Shown here: piece after piece, positions 48,006 to 60,380 of the stretch
Layout of the letters: each line of letters begins with the position of its first letter
Numbering within the stretch: the first letter of the stretch is position 1
Assembly: GCA_030737875.1 (NCBI GenBank)
Contig: CM060926.1
Coordinates: 163,195,579 to 163,259,578 of the forward strand
Origin: Allium sativum
Lineage: Eukaryota > Streptophyta > Magnoliopsida > Asparagales > Amaryllidaceae
Reading direction: 5' to 3'
DNA: 64,000 nucleotides
Translations under genes and position numbers: made by a program
The notes under the pieces: generated by a model
Database searches by the model: none
What the model was told of the DNA's origin: nothing
What the model saw: only the letters and a program-made list of their open reading frames with translations

Positions 48006-51000
48006 TGAAACGACCCAAACTTCCCTGTAAAGGAAAGGCTGGATTGCTTTGAGAACAATACACATCAGAACACAAACTGAAGAACATTTTATTGCTGATT
48101 ACAACAATTACATCAGAGTACAAGAATATAACAGAGTATGAATATATGTTACACAAAAGAAATACATTAATATCAGGGTTTTAAATTTCATTTAAATAGC
48201 AGTGGAAAATAATACAAATATACAACCGAAAGGAATACACGGATACAGAGCTTTCCGAATACCGCTTCAGCTGTAAACTAGGATCCTGTAAATATATCTG
48301 CAAGAAAAGCTACTCGACTGCCCGTGTGGAAAATATGGGCACCCGAGTTTGCCAGTGAAACAAACTACAGGTCAGTTATGGGACTGGTATGAGAAATCTT
48401 AACTAAACTTATCTAATAATAAGGCTAATCACAGGACCACGCCGCTAACGCGGAACGGGTTTACTCCATTGGATTGCCAGTGCATAAATTTAAGTAAATC
48501 GTTAAACAACGCAATGCTTTTTAGAAAAATGAAACCATTATAAGACCCAAGTCCCATCACACAATGCAACACAAACCGGAGGATAGGGTTTTACCTTATA
48601 ATGGTCAAAAATGCTTGATACGATAAAATGGAGTTAATATTAGTGTGTATATGTTCTAATAAAAAACATTTAAATCATAGTGTATAAATCATAGACGGCA
48701 CGGGTACCATATATCATGTCGCCGTACTAGTTCTACAATCAAAACTGCCAGATCGTATTGGTAATTGGATTTCCATCATGAGTCGAGGCTAGGGGCAAGC
48801 TCCTCTCCGATTCGAGACACTCTAGCAAATGCCTCAGGATCCCCCGCAGTGAACCCTTGGATGCGGTAGGGCCGGTCCCCGCCTATCGGCAGTGGATTGG
48901 TTATGCCTGAACACACGTTTTCCGGTTCCTTTGAACCTATAATATGACCACTATCGGCCAATAAAAATCCGAGGCGCCTCAAAATCCATCATCCACATAA
49001 GTAAAATGTCATGCCGTGTTAAAGCACCAACACTACCACTAGCTAGAAAGAAACGTGTGCACTCCCTACGGTCCATATCCCTTTTTGACCCATACTGGGG
49101 TGTGAGGCTCGCGAAGTCACGATATACACAAAGCTATGCCGTAATAGGCTATGCTTTGATCATCCCACAAGGCCCTGTTTTCAACAAAAGCCTTGATCAT
49201 ATGCATCTTGGCGTGCCACATTGATAAATCACGCCATGCGATCAATCACTATTAACATATACAAGGGTGTTAAGTAGAGGATAAATCCTTTACCACCAAA
49301 CAGACATACATTAACAGAGATCGATTTAATTCACATGGAACAAAATCCAATGTCATACACGCATCCATTTAATAGCTTATGCTCTAGGTCTGAGCGAAAA
49401 TCAAATCCGAACAATCAACAATAGTCTGGATGGCCACCACTGAAGCCCCTTCAAGGTAGCTACTCCCATCAGGGTCTCTGTAGCAACAAATCCATTCCAT
49501 GTGAAGATCGTCGGTCTTCAATCACCGTCTTCACCTTTGGCTCTTCATCGTCGTAGTAATTATTCGAAATGGGTTAAACTCGGTCTTCCCGAATAACTCG
49601 CGTATTTTATAATAAAAATCAAGTACTATGAAACACATCCAACACCTCATTCCAATTCAGAATATTCCTTTAATTAAAATATTCAAATTATTCTATCAAT
49701 GATAAATTCTTTAACTTCATACTTAAATCTTTATTTAAAACACGATTTGGTTTTAAATATCACACAAATCATTATTCAAAGATTATTTGAATTTAAGAAA
49801 TAAACCTTATCTTTAACTGGGTTAAAGAACTAATGTCATTTAAAACATAGTTCACGATAAACCCAAAATCATCTTCCATAAAATATGGAATCTTCACAGA
49901 AATCAAATCATATATAATCGTTATAAATTTCTGTATCCAACCAATAATATAAATGGAATAACGGCAAAGCCTCTTAAATTCCATATGTAGTATCGTTCTT
50001 CTTATACAAAAACTTATCTCGGTTGTAATTAATTCGAATTCTACTTAATTCCAATTTAATATATTAAATTGGAAAACTTTACATTTGGGAAAATTTCCAT
50101 TTAAATCTTAATAAAAGATTTATAAATTCCAAATTCATAATCTTCACTGTCAGTTGAGTTAAAAAACAAATGTCGCTTAAAAACATAGTTCACAATAAAC
50201 CCAACTCACATTTATCTTATTCCAATTACAAAATATAATCGAAAACTTTAATAATCTGAATTAAAAGATTATTCTTTTCATACGGGGTTTAAGAACAGTG
50301 TTATTTAAGACACTATTCACGACAAACCCGAAATACAGTTAATTTAATTTAATTTAATATAAATATTAACAAATTGGAAAACTTTATTTAATCAAAATTT
50401 AATGATTTATTCTAGTCGATAACTAGTTTATTTCAATAAAATATATTTTCCTAAAATATATTCTTTTTCTAAAACATATTCTTTTTCTAGAATATTCTTT
50501 ATTGGAATGTGACTCAATCAACATCCATATACTGCATGAAATCAACAATCATGATGAATAATTATCAAACATCCAAATAACAACCAAAGTGGATTCTACA
50601 CTAAATATTGGGACTAGTGTAGGTCAAATATCATCTCAACACCCGTGTGGGGTTTCATCCAACAAACAAATAATAAATTATTTGTGCACTTGGGCGATGT
50701 GTAAAAATTATCGACCCAATCACATAAACAAGTCGGATGACTTGTAAATGGAAGTGTAACATTCAATTTGAATATACTAAAAATTATACTTAACACATCA
50801 CACATTTTAATATCACTGACATATATTTCTATTCTTTTTATTATGTGCAAATGACAATAGAAATCTTAACTCTTGATTATTGACCAACAAGTATATTTTT
50901 GATCTCATTCATTTTTAACGACAAAATGAATAATTTACTTCATTCTTTTTAATGTATAAAAATATACATTTCTAACTTTCTCCCTTTTAATGTTTAAAAA

Positions 51001-54000
51001 TATACATTTTTAACTTACTCCCTTCAATGTATATAAAAAATAAACATTTTTAACTTCTTTTCTTTAATGTATGAAACTATACATTTTTATTTCCTTTTCT
51101 TTAATGTAACAAAAATGTCCTTTTAATTCCATTCATTTTAAATGTACAAAAATAACCTTTTTATTTCATTTATTTCAAAGTGACAAAATTGTCCTTTTCT
51201 ATTTCTTTCTTTGACAAAAATGTTCATTCTATTTTCACTAATCAAGTTTGACAAAAATGTTAATTCTAGTTTCACAAATCGAGTTTGACAAAAATGTGTA
51301 TTTATAATTCAAACTCTTTAATGACACAAAAATGTGTATTTATGATTCAATCTCTTCAATGACACCAAAAATGTGATTTTGTTTAATAATTCAAATGCAA
51401 CAAAATATGATTTTGTTTAATACTTCTAATGTTAACAAAATATGATTTTTGTTTGCATACATCTGATGTTAACAAAATATGATTTTTTTTTGTTGGTATA
51501 CTTCTAATGCAAACAAAATGAGAATTTTGTTCATTAACTTTTCAAGGTAAACAAAAAATGAGAATTTTGTTTATTAACATTCAATGTAAACAAAATGGGA
51601 ATTTTGTTTATTAACCTTCAATGTAAACAAAATGAGAATTTTGTTTATTAACTTTCAATGTAAACAAAATGGGAATTTTGTTTATTAACTTTCAATGTAA
51701 ACAAAATGAGGATTTTGTTTTAAATCCCTTTTAATAAACGAAAATGTAAATTTTTGTCTCACTTCTTTTCTTTAAAAAAAATGTTAATTTTTGGTTTCAA
51801 CTTTATTCTTTAACGAAAATGTTAATTTTTGTTTCAACTGGATTCTTTAACAAAAATGTTAATTTTTGTTTCATTCCTTTAATGTTAACAAAAATGTTAA
51901 TCTTTTTCATTTAACAGAATATGTTAAATATGTTAATCTTCTTCATTTAACAAAATATGATAAATTTGTTAATCTTCTTCTTTTAACAAAACATGATAAA
52001 TTCGTTAATCTTCTTCTTTTAACAAAATATGATAAATTCGTTAATCTTCTTCTTTTAACAAAATATGATAAATTTGTTAATCTTCTTCTTTTAACAAAAT
52101 ATGATAAATTTGTTAATCTTCTTCTTTTTAATGTATAAAAAGTATACATTTTCTATTTAAAATGATGTATATGTTTTCAATCGTTAAATGAAAACATAAC
52201 TACAAAAAAATGTAGTCTTTTAAATGAAAACAAATGACACTAACAAATGAAAACAAATATCATTAAAACAGATGACATTAAAATATCATCTTTTAATTGA
52301 AACAAAATTTAATTAAAGGTGTAATCTTTTTTTATGAAAGCAAATTACAATTAAAAATGTAATCTTTTATCTGAAAACAAATTTACATAAACAATGCCAC
52401 TTTGAAATCAGTTCTTTTTATGCAGACAATACTGTATAAAAATGCGTATTCTAAACCTTGTTGAAAATCTAGTTCAACAAAATAATACAAAATTATATAT
52501 TCATGTTATATTCCAATGTTAAGTTTGACAAATAAAAATCAATGTTTTTTTTGTAAACAATTCAATGTTAAGATTATAAAATAAAAATCAATGTTTTTAT
52601 TTGTAAACAATTCAATGTTAAGATTAACAAATAAAAATCAATGTTTTTATTTGAATTAAACATCCTATCACAAAATGACAAATTTAGATGTCAATGCTAA
52701 TTTCAACAAAAATGACAGATTTAGATATCAACAAAGAATGACAATTTATATTTTGCTGATTCTAATTCCATAATATGACCACTTACTTTTTAATTCAATA
52801 GAGTGATAATCTTACAATTTCCATCCTAATACAACCAAAGATCATAACATCATAACAGCATCAAACTATTCGAATCAGATCACGAACATTCAGCAAATAA
52901 TTACAACGCAGGTGTAACATTAAATTTATAATTAACAAATTTTAATTATAAATAAAAGGATAAAATTTCTCACCGATAGTCAAATTCTGAACAGTTCACG
53001 TTTGAAATTCCCTGAAATTCAGAATTGCTCCGTTGCAGTTCTAGTTTGTTCCATCGCGAAGTGTTTTTCCCTCTGATTCTAGCGCACTTGAAATCGTCCC
53101 ATTCTGATGTGGGATGAACAAGTTACAGTCAATTGAATATTTGGCAAATTTAATTTCATTAGTTAAAATTTAGAAAACCTTAATTACTTATTACTAATCA
53201 TCCCTAGGCCTTCCATCTTCGTTCAACACAGGAAACCCATCGTCGATGACCAACACCGAATGACGCTACGCCCCTGAAGCCACCTGCGCCCGATCTGAAG
53301 CCCTTCCTCCAACCGCCTCGCCATCAGCTGCTCGCGCCGGTATCCGCGCCCAGCTCGGTGGTCCCAGGCCACCAGGAAACTCGCTTGAAGTCCGCTGCTT
53401 CCTCCCCTAATTTTGGCCACCACAGCACGCCACCGCCGATCACGACCGTTGACCTGAGAGGGCTTAGAGAGCTCTTCGATTCGGCATACAAAAGTTTGAA
53501 TTTCATTAAGTGGATTGGAAGATAAGTGGGATTGAAGTTGGAAGAACATCGGCCATTGGTAGGAATAGATGGCGGCTACGACAATGGAATTAGGGTTATG
53601 GTGTATACTCCCCGTATTTATACTGTATTGGGATAGTATTTTATTTAATTTTAATTCATTTATTATTTGTCTATCGAAATGAACTCCAAACAGAACCAAC
53701 GAGTGTTGCCCCTAGCTAATAACCCCCGTCCCGGACACAATGGAATATGTTTCGTAACCCAATTCGGTTGTTACGATATGTTTTCTTTAATTTAATATTT
53801 AAATCAATTTATATATAATTTAAACGTACATTTTAAATTACCGGGAACACATACGGACTCTAAAAATTCCAGAAAAATTATTTCTAGCTATGTTTTGATG
53901 ATACGGTTCTAACAAGGCTAATTTTGTCGAATTCTGAGACTGTTTGAAAAATGGCTATTTTCAAGTCTATTAAATTTGACTTAAACAGTCAAATCACATT

Positions 54001-54510
54001 TTCTTTTGCCACGCTCGCATATTAATTCGAAAAATTCTGGAAAAATAAACTTAGCAATAAAATGACATTCCGATTCCAAAAAAATTGGTTTCGTCGAAAA
54101 CCGAGGTCGTTTGTAAAATGGCTATTTTTAAGGCCAATGTATTATAATATATATAAATTCTACAGCGACTTTTCAAAATTTTAATCTGGGCATAACTTTT
54201 GATTTTTAAAGTGAATTTTTAGTTTTTTTTCAGATTCATTAGAAAGATATGATTAAACAAATTTAAATATTTCTAGTTTCGTTCAATTCTGATTTATTTT
54301 GCATCCTGTACAGTCAGTCAAAGTTCAAATTCAAAATTTCAAACTGCAGGGCTAGTTTTAACTCCTTTTATATTTAAATTAAATTTATCCGCTTTAAATT
54401 AAATTTTTAGTCGATATATTATTTAAAATAAACTATTTTAAATATATCAAATCCCTTAAAATTCTTAAAATAAAATTTTTAAATTAGCCCCAAAATTCCG
54501 GGTCATTACA
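48006..54510 (-). repeat. RE6 5' LTR (right copy)
   Basis: Uninterrupted copy of the 6.5-kb LTR. Stem-loop 48534-48605, RE7-free target site near 49061, repeat field 50890-52660, GC-rich island 53215-53480 with an open frame (53223-53699 on the minus strand, 158 codons, no known domain), TATA 53615-53622, U3 to 54510. Confidence 0.93.
50890..52660. repeat. Tandem repeat field in RE6 right LTR
   Basis: Same arrays as 43725-45480. The 37-bp unit with AAACAAAATGAGAATTTTGT (about 51520-51715) has one more copy than in the left LTR, and the 36-bp array is at 51905-52125. Confidence 0.92.
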
Positions 54511-54515
54511 AATCC

Positions 54516-54594
54516 AATCTCTGATGAATCCTTTGTTCAGTTCTAACGAGTTGTACCCCCAATGATTTGAGCTAACCAGAGCTCTGATAACAAC
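54516..54594 (-). other. RE5 interior, right part, with primer site
   Basis: 79 bp between the RE6 duplication and the RE5 5' LTR. Includes GCTCTGATAACA at 54581-54592, which reads TGTTATCAGAGC on the minus strand: the tRNA-Met primer site with one mismatch. Confidence 0.8.
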
Positions 54595-57500
54595 AGTAAC
54601 AACACGGATTTCGCTCGACCCGATCAATCGCAAAATCGACCAAGACCGTTCAAAACCTGAATGCGTTAACTTTGGGAATACAACATCATTAGAACAGTAA
54701 CAGCAGACTTTTATAAACAATACAGTAATGTTACATCAGAGTACAGAATATATCAGTGTACATCGATTAAAATTACAGCGGAAGATAGATTACAATATTT
54801 TTAATACAATACAGTGCAGCGGAAAAAAAATAACTAAGGCAGCGGAAGAAAACTATGCTTTGGACACAGCTTTAAGCTTCAATCCAGAATCCTGCTAAAG
54901 AGATAAATACCTGTAGACAAACTACTCGACTGCCCGTGTGGAAAAGAGGGCACCCAAGATTGCAAAGGTGGAAACAAACAACGAGTCAGTCATGGGACTG
55001 GTGTGAGAATTCTTAACTAATCTATTTAATAATAAGGGTAATCACAGGACCACGCCGCTAACGCGGAACGGGTTTACTCCATTGGATTGCCAGTGCATAA
55101 AGAAAGTAAATCGTTAAACAACGCAATGCTTTTTAGAAAAATGAAACCATTATAAGACCCAAGTCCCATCACACAATGCAACGCAAACCGGAGGATAGGG
55201 TTTTACCTTATAATGGTCAAAAGATGCATGATACGATAGAATGGGTTTAATATTTTTGTGAATAGTTTTAATAAAAAACATTTCAATCATAATGTATCAA
55301 TCATAGACGGCATAGTACCCCATCCTACTATGTCGCCATACTAGTTCTACAATCAAAACCGCATGGGGTCGTATTGGAAATTGGGTTTCCATCACGAGTC
55401 AAGGCTAGGGATGAGCTCCTTACCGATTCGAGACACTCTAGCTAATGTCTCAGGATTCCCCGCAGAGAACCCTTGGATCCTGCAGGGCCGGTCCACACTT
55501 GCGGTTTGTGGATTGGCAATTCCTGAGCACACGTTTCCCGGTCCTTTAGGACCTAATATCCGAGGCGCCTCATTACATCCTCCACATAAGTAAAATGTCA
55601 GCCAGTTTAAGCACCGACACCACTTCTAGCTAGAAAGAAACGTGCTGCTCTCCCTGCGTTCCCTTCTCCTATTTTAGACTCCAACCGGGGTGTGAGGCTC
55701 GCGAAGCTACGTAATACACAAAGCTATGCTTAATTAAGCTATGCTTTGATCATCACCACTAGGTTATGCTTTTCAATAAGAAACCTTGATCATTGCATCT
55801 TGGTATGCCACACTGTCTATCCATATCATACTATTAATCCTTTGCCAAAATATATAAAAGGGTGTTAAGCAAGAGAATAATTTCTCCGCCACCAAACATT
55901 CATACACCCGGCAGAAAATCAATAAATACAATATAAAGGAGTACAATGTCAGACACACATTCCATTTAGAAGCCCGTTCTGGGTCTGAACGAAACTGGAG
56001 ATACCTTCGCCCCGTATGTTCAGTACGAAAAGGAGGTACCCACGTATTCGTGCGATCAGCATATACGTCCGGACGGCTATTACTTTACCCCTTCCTGGGA
56101 GCAAGTTAGTCCAAGGCATCAGTAATCGTTGTCCATTCGATGTGAAAATCGCCGGTCTTTAATCACCGTCTTCTTTATTTTCGATTAATCGTCGTATAGT
56201 TATTTGAAATGAGTTAAACTCGGTCTTTTCAAATAATCATCCCATAATTATCATTTAAATCGTTTCATATCGTTAATATTTGTTTATAACGATTTATCGC
56301 TATTTTTATTTATTTAAAATAGCTCAATATAATTAAACGACGCTTCAGGTCGATGGGCGGCCCTGGCGCTGTTTTCAACCAATTTTGATTTACACATTCC
56401 TCGAAATCTAACCGTTGGATTTTAACGTACTTTATATCACTGGAAAGATCTTCCCATGACGGTCCTAACGGTTCCAGTTTTGGGAAATTCCGACGGTCGG
56501 ATCTTTTGGTATTGTCGTTTAAAAGTACGATTTCAAAACGCGAACTACCGCGCTCGATTCGTTTATATTTAATTATATTTATATATAAATATATAAATAT
56601 AAATCGTTTAACTTTTTATTTACATAAAAATGTAAATTCCCTTACAATGTCCCATTTCATTATTTTATTCTTGCATTCCTTTATTTACATGAAAAATGTA
56701 AATTATAATTCAATGATGAATTCCTCCTTTCATTTCTTTTATTTCTTTTATTTACATTGGAATGTAAATTATATTTCAACGTCGCATTTCATTCTTTATT
56801 CTTTTACTTCTTTTATTTCTTTTGTTTACATTGGAATGTTAATATATTTCAACGTCGCATTTCATTCTTTATACTTTTACTTCTTTTATTTCTTTCGTTT
56901 ACATTAGAATGTAAATTATATTTCAACGTCCAATTCATTCTATTAATTACATCAAAAAATGTAATTAACATTACAGGTCAAATCTTGCTTTTTGGTTTAC
57001 AATGTAAAATCCTATTCTTTAATTACATATGGAAATGTAATTTTATTTACAATGTAAACCCTTCTCCTTTAATTACATATAAAAATGAAATTTTATTTTT
57101 ACAATGCAAGTTCTCCTTCTTTAATTACATATAAAAATGTAATTTTATTTCAAAGTAAATTCTATTCTTTATTTACATGTAAAAAATGTACTTTTAATTT
57201 ACAATGTAAATTCTCATCCTTAATTACATATAAAAAAATGTACTTTTAATTTACATGTAAATTTCTCATTCTTAATTACATATAAAAAATGTACTTTTTA
57301 TTTTCAATGTAAATTCTCATTTTTAATTACATATAAAAAAATGTACTTTTTATTTTCAATGTAAATTCTTGTCTTAAGTTACATAGTAAAAATGTAATTT
57401 TAATTTACAATGTAAAATTTTGAATCTTTAATTACATATAAAAATGTATTTTATGTTACATGTAAATTCTTATACTTTAATTACATATGAAAATGTATTT

Positions 57501-59827
57501 TTTTTACATGTAAATTCTTAATCTTTAAATACATATAAAAATGTATTTTGTGTTACATGTAAATTCTTAATCTTTAATTACATATAAAAATGTAATTTTC
57601 TTTTCTTTCTAATCTTGATTACTTAAAATGTAAATTTTTCACCTTCAATCTAATTACATGACGGTGTAATTATTCATTTTCTAATTAGCACAACATGACT
57701 GTAAAATTATTCATTTCATAATTAACACATAACGATGAAAATAATGTTCATTTAATAATTAACACATGACGGTGGAAATAATGTTCATTTCCTAATTAAC
57801 ACATGATGGTGAAAATAATGTTCATTTCTAAATTAACACATGACGGTGAAAATAATGTTCATTTCTAAATTAACACATGACGGTGAAAATAATGTTCATT
57901 TCATAATTAACACATTACAGTGAAAATAATGTTCATTTCATAATTAACACATAACGGTGAAAATAATGTCCATTTCATAATTAACACATAACGGTGAAAA
58001 TAATGTTCATTTCATAATTAACACAACAATGTATATAATGCTTCTTTTCAACAAAAATGATATTAATGATGTTTCTTTTACCTTTTTAACAAAAACGACA
58101 TTAATAATGTTTCTTTTACTTTTTAACAAAAATGACATTAATAATGTTTCTTTTACTTTTATTCCATTTTCTATTACACAACAAAAATAATGAATTTTTC
58201 TTTTTTTTAAAAAAATGAAGCCTCCTTACTTAACAAACAAAAAGGTGAAATCTTTATTTAACCAAAAAAGGAAAAATCTCTTAGTCAACAAAGAAAAGTA
58301 AATTCTTTTAATTTGCAAACAAAAGTTAATTGTTTTCATTTACAAAAAAAATTAATTCTATAATTTTTGTTCTTTTCCTTTTTACAAAACAATGAAATTA
58401 ATGTTACCTTTTCTTTGAAAAATAATAACTTTTTATAATAATCACCAAAATGATATCTTTTAATGATAATCAACATACAAGTGAAAATTCAATCTTTTAT
58501 TTTCAACAAGATTACATATCCAATAAATTGAATCAACACATAGCATTTCTTTTTATTTTCCACTAATTTTAACATTGAAAATTTTTCCTTCTTAATTTCT
58601 ACAACAATAATGGTTTTACTGTTGACAAATCGATCCCCAACAAAAGAGTATATTTTGATTCAACAATTGTGTTTCAACAAATATCAACACATCCACATAA
58701 CAACATCAATCAATTCAGATTTCATAGCAATCAACAATAAGAACTTCACAACACACACATATAGAATTCATATGGCGAGGAATAATATTTAATTTGAAAT
58801 AATTAAATGTAGAAATATCACCTTATTTCAATTCAGATCTAAAATTCCAAGGAGTTCAGAAATTATTCCAAGCAGCTTTTTTGCTGTTTTGCTGTTTTGC
58901 TTCAGTTCGGTTTTTCTCGATTTCCGTGCCCTTCCTTCGACTTTCAGACGAAATGATCAAAGGCAAAGTTGTTTGTTTATGTCTTGGCTACATTTTCTCC
59001 AACTGGGCCATCGCCTAATTCTCGACGGTTTGGCCGGAATTCACCAAAATCCGAAATCAGTTTTCTGTGTTCAAACTCGGATTTCGGCGAATCCATGCGA
59101 CGAATGGTGCTGAATTTTTCGTGCTAAGTTGTGTTTATAGAGATGAACAAAACTCAGAAAGGGTTTGTTTTGATTTGTTTCTAATTTGAAGATATAAGTT
59201 GTTGAAGTTTCGGGTTGTTTTGTGTAAAGGAATTTTAGTGGAAAAAGTGAGACGCCATTAGAGAGATGAAGATGGAGACTAGAATTAGGTTCAGAAAATG
59301 GATTAGGGCTGGCTAAATCATAATATATAGGCAATTGTAAATTTTAATTCAGCCCCTCTTTAGTTTAAACACTTTCAATTAAATAATGATTAGCCTTCAT
59401 GTAATATATTTCTATTACTTTTTAGTCCTTTTCGTGGTTTTAAAACTCGTACGAACACGTACGTTATCCAAATTTACTAAAAATTGGAGCATAACTATTT
59501 CTCGATGATACGAATTCAAAGAAAGTGGTTTCATTAATTTCCGAGTCTGTATGAATTAGTTATGAAATTTTAAAGTATAGAAATTGACCGTTTTCAGTGA
59601 AAATTTAGTAATGACCAAATAATGACTCCAAAAATTATGAAAAATTAAACTTAACCATATTTTGACACTTCGGATCCAACAAAAGTGGTTTCGTCGAAAA
59701 CAGAAGTCGTTTGCAAAATGGCTATTTTTAAGGCGCTATATATTTAAAATAAATTATTTTAAATATCAAAACCCAAAATAACTTAAAATAAAATTTTAAA
59801 TTGGCTCCAAAATTCAGGGTTATTACA
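54595..59827 (-). repeat. RE5 5' LTR (right copy)
   Basis: Uninterrupted partner of 23109-29713; the terminal T is mutated (AGTAACAACACGG). Hairpin 55146-55217, repeat field 56600-58165, empty LINE site near 58381-58410, TATA about 59323-59330, U3 to 59827. Confidence 0.92.
56600..58165. repeat. Tandem repeat field in RE5 right LTR
   Basis: TTACAT/ATGTAA units (56610-57640), the TTAACACATAACGGTGAAAA unit (57650-58025) and the AACAAAAATGACATTAATAA unit (58045-58165), in the same order as the left LTR. Frames at 56506-57134 are this array read through. Confidence 0.92.
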
Positions 59828-59832
59828 CTGGC

Positions 59833-60380
59833 AGGAAATTTCACCCCCAGTAGGAGTCGACCCCTACGAGCAGATTTGGGTTGTGACGATTTTTTGTCTT
59901 CTAGGGCTATGTGGCGACTTCTAGTTAGTTGAGTTAGGTGTATTTCGTATTTGGAGGGTTTAAATGGAACCTAACCTAATCCTAAGGCCCTGATTAACTC
60001 ACCACACCTATATAAACACCCCTAGACCTAAACCCTAATTCATTAATCTAAGTAATGGCGCCTCCATGCTGCTAAAACCTAAAGTGACCTAGCCTCCGCC
60101 CTAATCAATCAATTCAAGTTAGAATACAACTATCAACGCCTACATCAACGGATAGCTTTTCAACTTCAGAATTCAGAATCTTTCTCTTCTTTCTTAAACC
60201 TTGATTTGTGAGTTCATGTAGTTTTCACAAGATAATTTAACTAAAGTAATTGTGTTAGGGTTATGAACTGAATCATATGCTTATGCCTGTAACACATGTC
60301 ACCAAGTTTGCAGGTTTATCATCTTTTACAGAAACCTATCTTATGTATATCCATGTTCATATGTCACCTATGTTCATATG
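59833..60380 (+). repeat. RE4 LTR, continuation
   Basis: Continues 23108 after RE5. Carries GTCGACCCCTACG near 59858, a plus-strand TATA (CCTATATAAACACCCC) at 60009-60016 and a leader whose sequence matches RE1's LTR read on the minus strand (22330-22750). It ends where RE8 begins. Confidence 0.78.

Larger units (their letters stand above)
30019..54510 (-). mobile_element. RE6: giant-LTR retrotransposon with 0.69-kb interior
   Basis: Left LTR 30019-47317 (about 6,475 bp once RE7 is removed), right LTR 48006-54510 (6,505 bp), interior 47318-48005 (688 bp). Primer site and polypurine tract place the 5' LTR on the right. No coding domain. LTRs differ by about 4% in a 230-bp hand sample. It sits in the interior of RE5 and carries RE7. 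Confidence 0.94.
23109..59827 (-). mobile_element. RE5: giant-LTR retrotransposon with ~0.38-kb interior
   Basis: LTRs 23109-29713 (about 5.2 kb once the LINE is removed) and 54595-59827 (5,233 bp). After removing RE6 the interior is only 29714-30018 plus 54516-54594, about 384 bp. It holds the polypurine tract, three 19-nt stem-loops and the primer site, with no coding capacity. It points left. LTRs differ by about 7% in a 200-bp hand sample, the most of the nested set. Inference: moved in trans, because it encodes nothing. Confidence 0.92.

Noticed and set aside
56506..57134. Phenylalanine/tyrosine-rich frames of 125-133 residues
   Set aside because: Low-complexity translation of the TTACAT/ATGTAA field; absent as such from the other LTR.
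59828..60380. A short unique host sequence between RE5 and RE8
   Set aside because: It continues 22856-23108 across the CTGGC duplication and matches the RE1 LTR in reverse, so it is part of RE4.
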